Below are positions 62,392-64,000 of a stretch of 64,000 bases of DNA, one piece after another. Each line of letters starts with the position of its first letter. The first letter of the stretch is position 1. Under the pieces are notes generated by a model. That model did no database searches, had not been told where the DNA came from, and worked only from the letters and a program-made list of their open reading frames with translations. Both the position numbers and the translations under genes were made by a program. The stretch is from Bradyrhizobium guangzhouense (GTDB lineage Bacteria > Pseudomonadota > Alphaproteobacteria > Rhizobiales > Xanthobacteraceae), in assembly GCF_004114955.1 (NCBI RefSeq), contig NZ_CP030053.1, positions 1,054,001-1,118,000 on the forward strand, written 5' to 3'.

Positions 62392-63135
62392 TCAGGCGGC
62401 TTGCATCATGGTCCGGGCAAAGGCCGGGTAAGTCTCGGCCAGCTCGTCGAAAATCCGCCCCCGCAGCAGCGCCAGCGTGGCAGCATCCGGCCGCTTCGTT
62501 TCGCGCACCACCTCGGGCTCCCGGTAGGCAAAGCCGGTGTTCTCCCTGATATCGGCGGGGGTGAAGGGCGGGTGCACGGAGCGAAGGGCGAAGCCGCCCG
62601 CCTCGCGGTCGAAATCGAACAGCGCCATGTTGGTCAGGAGCGCGTAGGGGCCGCCTCGGCGGGGTACCTCCGGCGTGATCGCGCGGGCGCTGACAAAATC
62701 GACCTTGGGCACGAACACCCGCGGGGAATGCTCCTCGCGAAACAGGATCACGCGGGGGATGAGATGATAGAGATAGGCCGAGCCGAACGAGCCGGGCCAG
62801 CGCACATTGCTGGTGGGATAGTCGCCGGTGCCGACCAGGTTGATGTTGCCCTGGCCGTCGATCTGGCCGCCGCCGAGGAAGAAGGCATCGACGCGGCCCT
62901 GGGCCGCACAGTCGAACAGCTCGATGCCGCCATTGGTGAAGAAATTGTGCGCCTGCGATCCCAGGATCGAGATGCGCACCGGCGGCTTGCCGTCACGTTC
63001 GTTGCGGGCGCGCAGCAGCATGGCGCCGGCCGCGGGGATCGGCGACGACGCGCCGACCGCGACGTGGCTGATACCGTCGAGCAGATCGGCAATGGTGGCG
63101 ATCAGGATCTCGCGCCGTTCTCGATCGGCCGACAT
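62392..63135 (-). CDS. CoA-transferase-like beta subunit (family I)
   Basis: This 247-residue protein has the family I CoA-transferase fold: ISHVAVGASSPIPAAGAMLL (about 22-41), FFLGGGQIDGQGNINLVGTG near 85 and the RVFVPKVDFVSA segment near 138. In true transferases a catalytic Glu lies in an E-N-G-type motif; here the equivalent strand reads RISILGSQ, so the Glu seems absent. IpdB-type CoA-thioester hydrolases show the same feature. It overlaps the alpha-subunit gene by one base. Confidence 0.85.
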   Translation of the reverse strand: MSADRERREILIATIADLLDGISHVAVGASSPIPAAGAMLLRARNERDGKPPVRISILGSQAHNFFTNGGIELFDCAAQGRVDAFFLGGGQIDGQGNINLVGTGDYPTSNVRWPGSFGSAYLYHLIPRVILFREEHSPRVFVPKVDFVSARAITPEVPRRGGPYALLTNMALFDFDREAGGFALRSVHPPFTPADIRENTGFAYREPEVVRETKRPDAATLALLRGRIFDELAETYPAFARTMMQAA

Positions 63136-63953
63136 CAGGCGACCTGCTTGCGATGGGTCAGGAACGTCGAGAGGTAAGCGCGAAAGCCGTCCTCACTGCG
63201 CGCCATCGCCGCGTAGCGCGCGATCTCGGCCTCGTCGGCGGGGTATTCATCCCACAGCGCCAGCGGCCAGGCGCCGCGCGCGGCGACCGCGATGGTGTCG
63301 ACATAGAGCGAGGGCAGCACACCGGCCGCGGAGTCTTCGCTGTCGAGCAGATTGCGGTCGACGATGCGCTCCACGGTGACCAGCGTGCGCTTCGACGCAT
63401 AAGCGAGGTCCGCGAGCTCGCGATGGCGGCCGATGCGGACATTGCCGGCGCGGTCGGCCTCGGGCGCGTGAAACAGCGCGACATCAGGCGAGATCGCGGG
63501 CACCACGACGACCTTGCGCGCCTCGCCGACAGGACTGTCGATCACCTGCCAGTCCGGCCGCACGTCGAGCAGGTCGCTGCCGATGATGCCGGCGATCGGC
63601 ATGAACGGCACGCCTTTCTGCGCGGCAAGCAGGCCGGCATAGATCGCGGGGCAGGTGGAGTCGCGCATCGTGAAGGCGCCGCTCTTGATGCCGGCCGTGA
63701 AGCGCGGCGCGCCACCGGCCTCGCCCAGCGACACCGCGCTGGTTTCCAGCGAGGCAACGCAGCCTGCGCCGATCAGGAGATCGGCCTGGAGGCCCGAGAT
63801 CGGCACGCAGATCAGCTTGAGGTCACGAATGCCGGCCTCGAGCAGCGCTGCGGTCGCCGCCATTGCCACGCCCGAACCGTCGACGGGGATTGCCAGCGAC
63901 TGCCCGGGTGCAACGCGTGCAGCCAGCACCTCCAGCGCAACGATCTCGGTCAT
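63135..63953 (-). CDS. CoA-transferase-like alpha subunit (family I)
   Basis: This 272-residue partner subunit has an open alpha/beta fold with SLAIPVDGSGVAMAATAALL (about 20-39), the SKxxVPISGLQADLLIGAG stretch near 53 and RIGRHRELADLAYASKRTLV near 182. The ATG at 63953 has GGAGG upstream. The pair may act on a CoA thioester; given the beta subunit's missing Glu, hydrolysis or ring opening (as in steroid catabolism IpdAB) is an alternative to CoA transfer. No further pathway genes are visible before the window ends. Confidence 0.85.
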   Translation of the reverse strand: MTEIVALEVLAARVAPGQSLAIPVDGSGVAMAATAALLEAGIRDLKLICVPISGLQADLLIGAGCVASLETSAVSLGEAGGAPRFTAGIKSGAFTMRDSTCPAIYAGLLAAQKGVPFMPIAGIIGSDLLDVRPDWQVIDSPVGEARKVVVVPAISPDVALFHAPEADRAGNVRIGRHRELADLAYASKRTLVTVERIVDRNLLDSEDSAAGVLPSLYVDTIAVAARGAWPLALWDEYPADEAEIARYAAMARSEDGFRAYLSTFLTHRKQVA

Positions 63954-64000
63954 GGCGTCCTCCGGTCTGTTGCCTCTATCCTGCCTCAAGCCATCGCCGC

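Noticed and set aside
1..64000. CRISPR arrays, intact insertion sequences, integrases or prophage genes
   Set aside because: No regularly spaced repeats with unique spacers and no transposase or integrase motifs were seen on either strand.

Overview
The window is high-GC, densely coded alphaproteobacterial chromosome. Its gene content, gene order and dispersed palindromic repeats look most like Bradyrhizobium or a close relative. That assignment rests on recognised gene families and synteny, not on a database search.

Left part (1-13581): a nearly complete phosphonate-use regulon. The divergent arms share Pho-box-like repeats. Leftward lie a hexapeptide acyltransferase, a divergent phnM paralogue and a 2H-phosphoesterase-like gene cut by the window edge. 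Rightward lie the phosphonate ABC transporter phnC-phnD-phnE-phnE, then phnF (opposite strand), then phnG-H-I-J-K-L-M-N. A Pho-box-like site and a 30-bp palindrome, probably the PhnF operator, sit between phnF and phnG. No phnP or phnO is seen.

13669-21046: mixed housekeeping and sensory genes: a PPOX flavoprotein, an SDR, an alpha/beta hydrolase, an O-acetylhomoserine sulfhydrylase, a methyl-accepting chemotaxis protein, a luciferase-like monooxygenase and a cyclic-nucleotide-binding protein. Several gaps hold dispersed palindromic repeats.

21047-23886: an accessory-looking block at the 3' end of tRNA-Thr(GGT). It contains degenerate repeat DNA, a subtilisin-like protease and a small protein resembling the protease's own N-terminal domain.

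23887-33938: a cNMP-domain/thioredoxin-reductase-like fusion lacking the redox CxxC, small stress and membrane proteins, the conserved DUF2948-hisD-UPF0262-LMW phosphatase-maf-yacG block, and tRNA-Phe(GAA) followed by a direct duplication of its 3' end.

33939-43364: a LysR regulator diverges from an eleven-gene operon: PanE-like reductase, VOC protein, MaoC hydratase, class III CoA-transferase, two AroE-family dehydrogenases, a polar-amino-acid-type ABC transporter, type II dehydroquinase and a Gfo/Idh/MocA dehydrogenase. This looks like import and breakdown of a hydroaromatic acid such as quinate or shikimate, with an unexplained CoA branch.

43365-53616: a membrane-anchored AraC regulator with a HlyD-MacB-type ABC export operon, then a LysR/DctA-like/ureidoglycolate lyase/ureidoglycine aminohydrolase cluster for ureide (purine) breakdown.

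53617-64000: a hybrid histidine kinase, nitrobindin-like and RibD-like proteins, an amine oxidase, a His/Tyr/Gly-rich secreted protein, an isochorismatase-like hydrolase, oleate hydratase, a secreted hypothetical and a two-subunit CoA-transferase-like enzyme. No CRISPR array, integrase or intact insertion sequence was seen.
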